Shown piece by piece: positions 27,388 through 35,918 of a stretch of 64,000 nt of DNA. The position numbers were made by a program, and so were the translations under genes. The stretch is from NCBI GenBank assembly GCA_002415085.1, contig DIBV01000017.1, positions 423,818-487,817 of the forward strand, in the 5' to 3' direction. Position 1 is the stretch's first letter. The number at the start of each line of letters is the position of its first letter. This DNA comes from Arsukibacterium sp. UBA5043. Its GTDB lineage: Bacteria; Pseudomonadota; Gammaproteobacteria; Enterobacterales; Alteromonadaceae. The notes under the pieces were generated by a model. The model was not told the DNA's origin and did no database searches. It saw only the letters and a list, made by a program, of their open reading frames with translations.

Positions 27388-27858
27388 GGCGGCCTAAATG
27401 GGGTGTAGCATGAAGAAGCTGTGCTCCTGGGTAGCGTTCACATTAAATCAGTACAGGTGTTCACATAAAACCAGAATCGGTGTTCGTCCTAGAGCAGAGC
27501 GCGACTAACCTTCTTTAGTCACTGGCATTCGAAACTGACCCATTATTCGAAAATATTTGTAACCAGCAAAACTTTCGCACCACACATAACACCACAGAGA
27601 ATGAAAACACGCTGCAGAGTCTGTTATACCTGCTTGTTCGATTCCCGGTCCGGCAGTCTTGAGCCTGGCAAGTATCAACCCAAATACTAGCGCTACTTAC
27701 GGATAACTAAACACTAAATATCAACGCCATTCCGGTTACCAACCAAGGCAACAAATAAGGCTGGAGTATGAAAAAGGGACTTACTCGCCACACCATTAAC
27801 TGGAATGAGATGCCGATTGCTAAATAAGTAACAGGCAATTTTGAGCAGATAGCGGAAA
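27388..27858. other. Gene-free segment with mobile-element remnants
   Basis: No credible gene is seen. It holds IS-end-like tandem repeats (27434-27485), a second copy of the attL-side CACCACA sequence (27577-27598) and a tRNA T-arm-like piece GTTCGATTCC followed by CGGTCCGGCAG (27636-27656). A 19-codon frame at 27768-27827 (MKKGLTRHTINWNEMP) is too short to call. Confidence 0.5.
27434..27485 (+). mobile_element. Tandem end-type repeats, possible IS21-like remnant
   Basis: Two 23-base units (27434-27456 and 27457-27479; 17 of 23 bases alike) begin GYGTTCACAT, and a third begins GTGTTC at 27480. Closely spaced GTGTTCACA units are found at the ends of IS21-family elements. No transposase remains nearby, so this would be a solo remnant. 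The family assignment is tentative. Confidence 0.35.
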
Positions 27859-28665
27859 TTACGCAGTTAGAAAAGCAGGTAGTCCATTCTGATCAATTGG
27901 GATCGACATTTTCTTTCTCAAAGATGCAAATATTCTGAAACCCACTTTTCCGTTTTGGTGTGCGTCATGAATATTGCTGTGAACCGAAAGGTTTGAGTTA
28001 GGGTCAAAATTTCCCGATATCATGGCCAATGATGCTGTAAACAAGTCTAGAGAAAGAGATTCGCCTATAAAAACAACATTAATAGCAGCAATTTCAAGAT
28101 CTAGTTTTTCAGATCGATCTTTAAGCTCAGTAAGCTGCAAATACAACATGTAAGGCAATTCGTTTTTAACAGATGCGTCTATATAGCTACCGGCAGACAT
28201 AAAGTTGGTTCCTGCATGAAGCCATTCATGAATGTCATCGAAGTCGAGGCAGGTATAAGAGAAACCGCATAGGAGATGAGCGTAACATTCAAGGATACTG
28301 CTTAACGAGTCCTGACAAACAACCTTAACATTTGAGTTTACGAGATTTTTATCAATTTCCGTTAAGATTTCACGTTGTTCAGAGGTAAGTGAGTTCTCAG
28401 CTAGGGCAATAACTTCAAAACTATTAGTACTTTTAAGCTGACCTACAACAGATTTAATTAAACTTAATGATGCCATATCTGAGTCAATGACAAAAAGGCT
28501 GAAAAATTCATCCTGACTTGTGGTGTTAAATAGATAGCTCTGCTGCTCTGGCAGCCGGATATGCTCGATCCAGCCACCCTCCCAATTTTTTACAAATGCC
28601 TCAACAACAAAGCTGGAAGAATTGCCATTAGTGAAGATTTTCTTTAAAAACTTGCCATCATTCAT
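27859..28665 (-). CDS. Divergent FtsZ/tubulin-fold protein lacking the GTP-binding loop
   Basis: This 268-residue protein is not a recognised annotated family, but by eye the residues from about 53 on follow FtsZ. FEVIALAENSLTSEQREILT aligns with the FtsZ segment after the T4 loop. LDFDDIHEWLHAGTNFMSAG (140-159) aligns with the FtsZ VDFADVRTVMSEMG...MMGSG region. INVVFIGESLSLDLFTASLA and NFDPNSNLSVHSNIHDA with VGFRIFASL (195-249) align with the C-terminal domain. The GGGTGTG nucleotide loop is absent (around residues 60-70 the sequence is IDSDMASLSL). It would be a pseudo-GTPase. It lies beside two membrane-protein genes on the same strand. Structure prediction would settle the fold. Confidence 0.5.
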   Translation of the reverse strand: MNDGKFLKKIFTNGNSSSFVVEAFVKNWEGGWIEHIRLPEQQSYLFNTTSQDEFFSLFVIDSDMASLSLIKSVVGQLKSTNSFEVIALAENSLTSEQREILTEIDKNLVNSNVKVVCQDSLSSILECYAHLLCGFSYTCLDFDDIHEWLHAGTNFMSAGSYIDASVKNELPYMLYLQLTELKDRSEKLDLEIAAINVVFIGESLSLDLFTASLAMISGNFDPNSNLSVHSNIHDAHQNGKVGFRIFASLRKKMSIPIDQNGLPAFLTA

Positions 28666-28835
28666 TTGGAGCCTCGAATTAATCAGTCTTAAGGAGCAGA
28701 GACACAGTCATTTAGTGCAGTTGTCACACGCAGATTATGAGGCAAGAACGCATCTCACGAGGTAACTGAGTATCTTTGAGATTGGGGGAAGTCCACAAAT
28801 CTTAAGTATTTATAGCAAGCGATTTACCAAAAGCT

Positions 28836-30014
28836 TTACTTACCCAACTTTTGCTCGCCATCTTCGACCCGAACTGGCAAATTACCTTCACTTTTGCTGA
28901 GGTTTGAACTGCCGCTGCGTCTAAATAATTTCAATACTCTAGCAATCATAAGCCTGACAATTTTAACCAGGTACCATAATCCACTTACCAACCAAACCAG
29001 AGCACCAAACAGAAACGCTATTGCTTCAAACAACACCCGCAAAACCTTATAAATCGGTTTTGCCAGTTTTGGCGCTAACTTCACCACGCCAGCAAATTTA
29101 GCCTTAGTTACTGCAGATAACTTAGATAATCTCGATAAATCAGTAAGGTCATCTGCTACTGATAAGCCCCTGGATAAGCCAACAAAACCTGAATTACCTC
29201 TTATCAGCCTGATGTCATTTAATGCCCCGGTTAGCGGTTTAACCGCTTTCAGATTTACCGAGTTTTTTGCAAGTGTTGATAGTTCATTTAGCTGTTTGGT
29301 ATCTGTCGTTTTTAAATCAATAGTTTTGATCTTCTGAGACAACGCATCAATCGCCTGTTTGTTGATGATCTTGTCAGTGTGGCCTGTAAAAACCTTTTCC
29401 AGTTTTTTTGATAATTTGCCTGAAGTTCGAATAACTTTCAGGCTAGTCGTACCTACCCTCGCTGTTATACCTGGTACTGCCGAAGCCCCAACGTTAGTCA
29501 CTGATGAAATAGTTAATACCGTTGCCGTAATACCTACCAACGATAGACCAACAGTAAAGGAGTCATAATCAGGGTAGGCATCCAGTTCATTTGCTAAATC
29601 CCGAAAGTCACTAATACCGCTAAAGTCTGATGCTATTGCTCCCGCGAACCCGGCACCGGATGTAACGTCACCAGTGGTAGCACCTTGCCATGCTTGCCCG
29701 CTGTTTCTGCTAAGTGTGGACCACAACGAATTCTTATCCTCCAGCGTCTTTAACAATACCTCATCAAACGTCACGCTTTGTTCTGTGCCAATTTCATAAA
29801 TTTGGTTAGCTAAATCTATGTCATCCTCATCGATAGCAGCACTCAACTCTTCATTATATTTTTCATCTGGAATAAAGCGCATATGCATTCGAACAATGGC
29901 TTCACTGGTGTGCTGGTGAATGAAAAATGAGGCAGAATCGTAGGCCAGTGGCAGCAATACAAAACCTGAACCCGAGAAAAGGGCCAGGAATAAGAAAAAC
30001 CGAATTATTTTCAT
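28836..30014 (-). CDS. Uncharacterised membrane protein
   Basis: This 392-residue protein of unknown function has an N-terminal hydrophobic segment (IIRFFLFLALFSGSGFVLLP) and a middle one (FTVGLSLVGITATVLTISSV). A C-terminal hairpin (AIAFLFGALVWLVSGLWYLV, then VRLMIARVLKLF) is followed by a short charged tail. The 70-120 region is rich in Ser, Gly and Asp. It lies 25 bases downstream of the 30040-30612 gene and 170 bases before the FtsZ-like gene, so the three may be one transcript. No family was recognised. Confidence 0.6.
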   Translation of the reverse strand: MKIIRFFLFLALFSGSGFVLLPLAYDSASFFIHQHTSEAIVRMHMRFIPDEKYNEELSAAIDEDDIDLANQIYEIGTEQSVTFDEVLLKTLEDKNSLWSTLSRNSGQAWQGATTGDVTSGAGFAGAIASDFSGISDFRDLANELDAYPDYDSFTVGLSLVGITATVLTISSVTNVGASAVPGITARVGTTSLKVIRTSGKLSKKLEKVFTGHTDKIINKQAIDALSQKIKTIDLKTTDTKQLNELSTLAKNSVNLKAVKPLTGALNDIRLIRGNSGFVGLSRGLSVADDLTDLSRLSKLSAVTKAKFAGVVKLAPKLAKPIYKVLRVLFEAIAFLFGALVWLVSGLWYLVKIVRLMIARVLKLFRRSGSSNLSKSEGNLPVRVEDGEQKLGK

Positions 30015-30039
30015 AGATATCCCTAATTACAACTCTGCA

Positions 30040-30612
30040 CTATGCGAGTTCAGCAACCTTGCTGTCTACTCGTCTCCCCGACGCTTTTTTAATGGACTGC
30101 TCTAAGGCATTACGCACCTCATCGCGCTTTTGGCGGCTGAGGAATGGCAAATTGGCCGAGCCAAAAGAGCCGGTAACGTTCAGGCGAAACAAAACATGCT
30201 TTTTATTTACCTTTTTGAATTTTGTTCTTCCTTTAGCATCATTCCCGGTAACCACACTTTCAGAAGTTGACCAACGCTTGGTATCAAGGTAAATATTCTC
30301 AATATCAGAAAGGGGCACTGTCTTCCGGCGCATTAAGTTCCAATATGGCTGCAGGGTAATTATCGAAAACACACTATTTTCCATATCACTACGCGGGAAG
30401 ATAAAAACCTGCTTAACCGGGTCAATTACATACCGGCTATTGGCAATGTAAATCAAAATACTCTGAGCAAACAGAATAGCCGCAAGGTATGGGAGTATAT
30501 GAAGACGTTCAAAGATATAGCACAACGGCAGAATAACAATTAAGCCCCAAAATACATTTTTCCCGGCCAGCTTAAGTGCCATCCACACATCAGTTATGTC
30601 ATAGACTTGCAT
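30040..30612 (-). CDS. Uncharacterised membrane protein with cytoplasmic PH-like domain
   Basis: This 190-residue protein has two transmembrane segments near residues 17-50 (VFWGLIVILPLCYIFERL, LPYLAAILFAQSILIYIA). They are followed by a soluble part, SRYVIDPVKQVFIFPR and TVPLSDIENIYLDTKR, whose strand pattern resembles bacterial PH-like membrane proteins. This is pattern-level only. A perfect 26-base palindrome lies directly upstream of the start (30635-30660), suggesting regulation. It is divergent from the nuclease gene at 30928. Confidence 0.55.
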   Translation of the reverse strand: MQVYDITDVWMALKLAGKNVFWGLIVILPLCYIFERLHILPYLAAILFAQSILIYIANSRYVIDPVKQVFIFPRSDMENSVFSIITLQPYWNLMRRKTVPLSDIENIYLDTKRWSTSESVVTGNDAKGRTKFKKVNKKHVLFRLNVTGSFGSANLPFLSRQKRDEVRNALEQSIKKASGRRVDSKVAELA

Positions 30613-30634
30613 GCAATATCCCTATAGTTTTATC

Positions 30635-30660
30635 CGTTTTGGTTTGTACAAACCAAAACG
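30635..30660. promoter_or_regulatory. Perfect 26-bp palindrome in a divergent promoter region
   Basis: CGTTTTGGTTTGT is followed directly by its exact reverse complement ACAAACCAAAACG. It lies 22 bases before the start of the 30040-30612 gene and about 270 before the nuclease at 30928. It looks like a dimeric-repressor operator, but a hairpin function in RNA is possible. Nothing else was recognised in 30613-30927. Confidence 0.6.
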
Positions 30661-30927
30661 CTGCTTACTTCCCTGAAGCTACTGATTCTTTTGAAAAGAG
30701 AATCAGTTAATAAACTTATACCTGATTTTCTATACTGGGTAAATAAGCGCTGGAATGAAACGTTGCTTCAATGGAAAAATTGGGAAGGCCAGATCCGAAT
30801 ACGTACAGTAAATGTCTGGCGTTACAAAAGAATAAACATTTATTAATAGCCTCCTTGCGCAGCTACATGGCTTATTGCTACTGTCCACTAATTGGAAAAA
30901 TGAATTCTATGGACAGATTGCTCAAAA

Positions 30928-33096
30928 ATGAATGAAGATGAAGCGCAGAAAGTATCCCGTTGCCGTGCTTACTATGAAAAAACGTTTCAGAATGCACTTA
31001 GTAAGCACGAGCCAGAGCCTTTAGATGCGGTATTACACGTTTATCTAAACGGTTCACCGTCAGCATCTGCTCTCTCCAAACAAGACCGCGCTGTTGGCTT
31101 AACTACTGCAAATTTTTGGAAAAATTTATCCGACAAGCCGGAATCATCACTTTTAAGATTTGCATTAAACCAATTGCTGCAATTTGACCAAGCCATTCCA
31201 TTGAGCTTTATTGACCTGGTGATTACACGCAACCCAGAGTTAATGCGCTGGGCCATTCGTTACTCCCGACTGTTTGAAAATCCAGACTCTATTGTTTATA
31301 AACACCTACGCGCAAAGTATGCCACTGAAGACTGGCTCGAGTTTTTTGCAGTGTGCGACAGATTGTTAGTTCAGTTAGAGCCTTACAAAGCGGCCATTCA
31401 TACTCTGGAGAAAAAGCTCAGGTTTATGACTGTGACTGATTTTTTCTGCTACCTCAGCATTCTGGCCTGGCAAAAATATTTTGACAGTATGCGTGCGGGT
31501 AAAAACGCTGATTTTAGCAGGGTTTATGATCGCCTCCTGCAAATGAAACTTGTAACGACCAAGGCTGAGACATTGAAGGTGACAAGTGAAAGCAAAATAG
31601 CCCAAAGTATTAGGCAGCACTTAATGCCGCTACTTATGCCTGAGCCATATCCGCAACACGCATCCACCCAATGCGCTAAGAACTTGCAATTGGTTGCTGA
31701 GTTATTCTGGAACACGCAAGAACTCATTGACTATGAAGGGTCTATCGATTGGTTTTGTTACGACGAAAAATGTCGGTATCAGTATGGAGAAAATAAAAGC
31801 ATTTTGTTTAACGAAGATGACTCAGGGAGCATCAGGTGGAATCAAACATGGCAAAAAAGTACTTTATTATGGCATTACTGGCTCAATCGTGGTGTTGAGC
31901 AATTTTTAAACTCAGAAATGGCAAAATCCCAGATTGGCTCAAAAGAATACCAGGATGCCAATTTGACTGCAGTAACCAAAGCAATGCGCAGTTGTCTTCA
32001 GTTGAAAGCGCTATATGGTATTGGTAACACCGTTGCGCTAACTGAAAACACTGATATACCTTTGTTCGAGCTGATGTTAACTAACGAATTACACTCAGCT
32101 ATGTTTGCAAAGGAATATGTTAGCCCGCTTCACAATAGGGTAGTTGCTGGCACACCGCTACTGGTAGCGTTAAGAGATTTAATGATGCAAGGCTTTGTTG
32201 ATGGCGAGAATCGTCTGCCGTTTACCTGGTCAGATTTAAAAGCAAAAACTTATCGTATGAAGGATTGGTACCTCAGCGAGCAAACAAGCGATAGCCGTGA
32301 AGCAAAAGCGCAAGCCGCTATCTCATTTTGGAGCCAAAATTTAAAGTCCATGTCAGATGAACTGAAAGACTCCAGCAGAAAACCGATAGCAAGGCTGCAT
32401 GAAAAGCCCTTTCTGCAACTAGGCAATTTCTTCTTGGAGCTTCCCTGGCTAATGGCAAATAGCAATCACTTCAATGCGGCAGTTAACAATTTACGGCGAC
32501 TTAATAGCCGTCGCCCGGAGCTTAAAACTGAAACTCAGAATGCTGAAGAATACCTCGCTGAAAGCTTACGTGAACTTGGCTTTAACGTTGTGGTTGGCTA
32601 TCAACCAGCTAAAACAGTAGAGGATGATGTAGGTGAAATAGACTTAATCTGTCACAAAGATGGCGCAGCTTTAATGCTGGAAGTGAAAACAGGTTATGTA
32701 AGAAGCTCGGCAGCTGAAATATGGTTACACAAAAATACAACGCTTCGCAAAGCTTCATGGCAATTACAGCGCAAGAGCGCTAAATTCCCAACCATGTTAT
32801 TGACCGATGATAGCCTTAAGCAGCAATTAGGTATTAGTGGCGATGACTACAAGTTGCACTGTTGGGTAGTTGATACCTGCATTGAATTTGACGGTCAACT
32901 GTTAGATGGGTATCGAGTCGTCTCCAGGGAGACTCTCGAAGTAGTAATGCGTGATGAACTGCATATGCTATGCAGTCTTGAGCAGTTGCAACCAAAACGT
33001 AATACGCTTTATCCCGACGGGTTTACTGCACAAAAGTTTGTTGATGTGATTGAGTCAGAGGCAGTTTGGGCAAAATGTGGTTTGGCTGTTTGCTAG
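30928..33096 (+). CDS. Large protein with C-terminal PD-(D/E)XK nuclease domain
   Basis: This 722-residue protein has a C-terminal domain matching the restriction-endonuclease-like fold: AEEYLAESLRELGFNVVVG, then GEIDLICHKDGAALMLEVKT. The likely catalytic residues are Asp572, Glu585 and Lys587. A QLQRK helix follows, as in Mrr/VRR-like nucleases. The ~530 preceding residues are helical and match no family I recognise. They may be a sensor or effector-binding part. It is alone on the plus strand between two minus-strand groups. A defence role is inferred from the island setting. Confidence 0.65.
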   Translation: MNEDEAQKVSRCRAYYEKTFQNALSKHEPEPLDAVLHVYLNGSPSASALSKQDRAVGLTTANFWKNLSDKPESSLLRFALNQLLQFDQAIPLSFIDLVITRNPELMRWAIRYSRLFENPDSIVYKHLRAKYATEDWLEFFAVCDRLLVQLEPYKAAIHTLEKKLRFMTVTDFFCYLSILAWQKYFDSMRAGKNADFSRVYDRLLQMKLVTTKAETLKVTSESKIAQSIRQHLMPLLMPEPYPQHASTQCAKNLQLVAELFWNTQELIDYEGSIDWFCYDEKCRYQYGENKSILFNEDDSGSIRWNQTWQKSTLLWHYWLNRGVEQFLNSEMAKSQIGSKEYQDANLTAVTKAMRSCLQLKALYGIGNTVALTENTDIPLFELMLTNELHSAMFAKEYVSPLHNRVVAGTPLLVALRDLMMQGFVDGENRLPFTWSDLKAKTYRMKDWYLSEQTSDSREAKAQAAISFWSQNLKSMSDELKDSSRKPIARLHEKPFLQLGNFFLELPWLMANSNHFNAAVNNLRRLNSRRPELKTETQNAEEYLAESLRELGFNVVVGYQPAKTVEDDVGEIDLICHKDGAALMLEVKTGYVRSSAAEIWLHKNTTLRKASWQLQRKSAKFPTMLLTDDSLKQQLGISGDDYKLHCWVVDTCIEFDGQLLDGYRVVSRETLEVVMRDELHMLCSLEQLQPKRNTLYPDGFTAQKFVDVIESEAVWAKCGLAVC

Positions 33097-33197
33097 ATAA
33101 AAATTCAGCGCAGCATGGGTGTCGCAACCCAGATTGATACCCCTTCGTTCTTCTCAGATAAGACGGTAAACAACACTCGTTTTAGAAACAGGCTTGA

Positions 33198-33223
33198 TAC
33201 CGTGGGTTTACTCACTCACGGTA
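33198..33223. terminator. Weak hairpin between convergent genes
   Basis: TACCGTG and CACGGTA can pair across a 12-base loop in the gap between the nuclease gene and the minus-strand gene ending at 33277. It has a short stem and no clear U-tract, so this is a low-confidence terminator. Confidence 0.3.
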
Positions 33224-33276
33224 CCAGCTTTTGCATAACCACTCTCACTCTACACCAGACGTTCTGCTGAAGATTT

Positions 33277-33966
33277 TCAGTGCTTAAAATCTTTTAAATA
33301 AACCACATTACTTTGACTAGATTGCAGCTGCTCTTTGGACTTCCCATCTTGCGTGGTTGCCTGGCTTGTCTCAATTAAAACATTGCAATACGCCAGTAGT
33401 TTTACCGCCGGAATAATCTTATCTTTGGCTTTATTTACCCGTTTGGGTTGAGTATTAAGGTAAATGGCTAATTCCAGCGCCAGTTCAGGTGATAACTCAG
33501 CCCGCCGTTTGTCAGCCAGCATCTGGGTTACCCATAAGCCGGCATCACCGATATGGCCATTAACGCTAAGGTCGGTATTTTTAACCCACTCAGCTTCAAA
33601 ATTAATGTCACTCAGGTTACTCAGCAGCAACGCTATGTCACTGCGAGGCATATCACTATGCTGTTGCAGCGTCTCCGCTAACACATACTGCCATTCCATT
33701 TGCAGGCGTTTGCTTAATTGCTCTGGCGTTATCAGTAAATTAACCGGCATAAACACGGTAAAACGGCTGTTGGCTTCGGTAGCAATAATGGTTTTATGCC
33801 ACGAGCCATAGCTATTTTCTATAATATGCAACTGCCAGCACATTTGTTCACTCGTGCTTGTAATACTATTAACACCCACCTGCTTGCCTGGCTCTGCAGG
33901 TAAACGCGATAAGTCGGCTTTAAGCCATTTGGTAAGAGCGTTGGTGGCGCAGAGTTGATATTGCAT
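33277..33966 (-). CDS. Uncharacterised protein, possibly DUF6933-like
   Basis: This is a ~229-residue protein starting MQYQLCATNALTKWLKADLS. The opening strand-helix with a CT-like core, then SWHKTIIATEANSRFTVF, recalls small DUF6933-type proteins, but this is only a resemblance. The C-terminal part has a basic stretch QPKRVNKAKDKIIPAVKLLA. It lies 16 bases downstream of the NERD-domain gene, so the two likely act together. The frame also opens at a GTG 12 bases earlier (33978), but the ATG at 33966 is preferred. Confidence 0.5.
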   Translation of the reverse strand: MQYQLCATNALTKWLKADLSRLPAEPGKQVGVNSITSTSEQMCWQLHIIENSYGSWHKTIIATEANSRFTVFMPVNLLITPEQLSKRLQMEWQYVLAETLQQHSDMPRSDIALLLSNLSDINFEAEWVKNTDLSVNGHIGDAGLWVTQMLADKRRAELSPELALELAIYLNTQPKRVNKAKDKIIPAVKLLAYCNVLIETSQATTQDGKSKEQLQSSQSNVVYLKDFKH

Positions 33967-33982
33967 AGGGGCTGCCACTGAG

Positions 33983-35014
33983 TTAGTTGCTGTTAAGATT
34001 AAATTTAGTCGGCGTCGAACAATTAGTGCAGATAAGGCTGTAAACCGATCTTGCTCTGCTGACTTTAGTATTCTGGCTATTGCATGCTGGGCATGGCCGC
34101 TTTAGCGGCGTATTGCCACCGCAGCTGCCGCATTGCACATAGTAGCCAAAACGCCCTGATTGCGGGTTTAGTGCGCTGCAATCACCGCAGTGCTTGCACT
34201 GTGCAGCAATGGCACCCATAGCAGCCGGCTTTATCTGTGCTTTAACTGCCGATGATACTGATTTATTGGTTACTACAGGTGGTGTAACAGGCGCAGTATC
34301 CGCCACCGGCATCATCTGCGTTGGAGCCGGCCAGGCTGCTGCCGTTTCGTTCACACTCTCGGTTTCAAATTGTGAGGTGTTACCCAGTAAAAACTGGCAG
34401 ATATGCTGCAGTTCCTCGTTACTAAAATTTGGCCGGGTATCATATATCTTGCCAACAACGTTGTAGAACTTTTTAAAGTTCATCTTTTTGTCCAGCGCTT
34501 CGGTAACAAACTCGGACTTAACCAGTTTGTCCGCAATGTCTTTTGGCGCTTTGGAACGGTCAATAATGGCATCACTGGAAATGGCACAAAACACGTCGTA
34601 GCAACGCATAGCCAAACCTTGCTGTATGCCAAAAAATTTACCCACCAATTTTTCAGTATTCGCACAGACATGCTGTTTCAGTAGTTTTAACTGCAACTCA
34701 GCCTGCTTAATGGGAGATGGCATGCCACTCAACTGCCCTTTGTAGCTGCGGGTCCACTCGCCATACTCATTTACATTCACTTCGCCGCGAATACTTTTAG
34801 ACTCCACCACGATAAAGCCATAGGTATATGCAATAAGATGGTCTATCTGCGCGCTTTCGCCATCATGCTCAATGCGTAAGTCATTGAGCACCATTACCTG
34901 CTGGCTGTTCTTATAGGCACGGCGCAGGTAAAACGCTACGTCATGCTCTTGCTTAATGCCAGCATCGAGTTTGATGGATGCCGAACTGGTTTGAGTTTTG
35001 TCTTTTAGAATCAT
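33983..35014 (-). CDS. NERD-domain nuclease-related protein with zinc ribbon
   Basis: This 343-residue protein has an N-terminal NERD domain (about 15-120). AQIDHLIAYTYGFIVVESKS carries Asp58, Glu71 and Lys73, the PD-(D/E)XK-like active-site set. The C-terminal 70 residues have paired cysteines (CKHCGDC, CGSCGG, CPAC, ICTNC), typical of topoisomerase-type zinc ribbons that bind nucleic acid. It probably acts on DNA in defence or stress, inferred from domain content and the island setting. It precedes the 33277-33966 gene on the same strand. Confidence 0.75.
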   Translation of the reverse strand: MILKDKTQTSSASIKLDAGIKQEHDVAFYLRRAYKNSQQVMVLNDLRIEHDGESAQIDHLIAYTYGFIVVESKSIRGEVNVNEYGEWTRSYKGQLSGMPSPIKQAELQLKLLKQHVCANTEKLVGKFFGIQQGLAMRCYDVFCAISSDAIIDRSKAPKDIADKLVKSEFVTEALDKKMNFKKFYNVVGKIYDTRPNFSNEELQHICQFLLGNTSQFETESVNETAAAWPAPTQMMPVADTAPVTPPVVTNKSVSSAVKAQIKPAAMGAIAAQCKHCGDCSALNPQSGRFGYYVQCGSCGGNTPLKRPCPACNSQNTKVSRARSVYSLICTNCSTPTKFNLNSN

Positions 35015-35319
35015 AAAAAGTAGTTTTAATGAATATGTTAAGCTTTTCCGGTTTAAGGGAATAGTACTGTGAAAGTTGACCGATTATCCATAAAAGAATG
35101 TGATATCTCTTTGATAAAAGCTATAAATATTTGTTGATCAGCGTTTCAATTAGGGTATTTGAATCTTATTAAGCTTAAAAATAGAAACGAAAACGACCTA
35201 GTTGATTTTCTGAGACAGGCAAAAAAACCTGACCACTCGATCCAATCCTCTAAACGCTTTTAAATCACACAGAACATAGGTAGTATCAAAGCGCTTGTTG
35301 CGGAATTATGGCCAAATAA
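35015..35319. other. Divergent intergenic region without recognised features
   Basis: This 305-base AT-rich region separates the NERD-domain gene (minus) from the methyltransferase gene (plus). It must hold both promoters. No convincing operator, RNA or short gene was seen. Confidence 0.4.
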
Positions 35320-35916
35320 ATGTCATTAGAAACAATAAATTACTACAACGAAAACGCCCCTGACTTTGCTGCTGCAACTGATGATATAGACATGACAGCC
35401 TTGTATGCCGAGTTTCTGCCACGGCTTAACGCAGCGAGTCATATTCTCGATGCCGGCTGTGGTAGCGGCCGTGATGCAGTTTATTTTAAACAACAAGGTT
35501 TTACGGTTAGCGCCTTTGACGCCAGTGCAGAACTGGCCCGCCTTGCCAGCTCACGCCTGCAACAAGCAGTTGCGGTTCAGCGTTTTGAACAGTTAAACGA
35601 GCACGAAAAATACGATGGCATATGGTGCTGCGCTAGCTTGCTGCATGTTGCCAATAATAACTTGGCCGCAGTGTTTGGCTTATTACAGCAAGCATTAAAG
35701 CCAAAAGGCGTGCTTTACGCTTCGTTTAAATATGGTGATACCGAGCGCCAAGACCATGGCAGGCATTTTACTGATATGAATGAAGCCCGGCTTACCGCCT
35801 TAATAAACGATGTAAACGGGCTGACGCTGAACAAGATGTGGCTTACGCAGGATAAACGCCCTGATCGTAACCACGAAACCTGGCTTAATGCCCTGTTATT
35901 CAGGAACGGTAGCTAA
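35320..35916 (+). CDS. SAM-dependent methyltransferase, class I
   Basis: This 198-residue protein has motif I HILDAGCGSGRDAVYFKQQG, then FDASAELARLASSRL and YDGIWCCASLLHVANNNL. It has the full short Rossmann fold of small-molecule methyltransferases (TehB/UbiG-like). No target-recognition domain is present, so it is unlikely to be a DNA-modification enzyme. The substrate is unknown. It lies two bases before the HNH-S24 gene, implying a shared transcript and a possible common role. Confidence 0.75.
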   Translation: MSLETINYYNENAPDFAAATDDIDMTALYAEFLPRLNAASHILDAGCGSGRDAVYFKQQGFTVSAFDASAELARLASSRLQQAVAVQRFEQLNEHEKYDGIWCCASLLHVANNNLAAVFGLLQQALKPKGVLYASFKYGDTERQDHGRHFTDMNEARLTALINDVNGLTLNKMWLTQDKRPDRNHETWLNALLFRNGS

Positions 35917-35918
35917 AT

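Noticed and set aside
27636..27656. Possible second tRNA gene
   Set aside because: Only a T-arm-like piece is present. No acceptor, D or anticodon arm can be drawn upstream, so it is treated as a remnant.
27768..27827. Nineteen-codon frame MKKGLTRHTINW
   Set aside because: Too short, poorly spaced ribosome-binding site, no family match; it may be chance.
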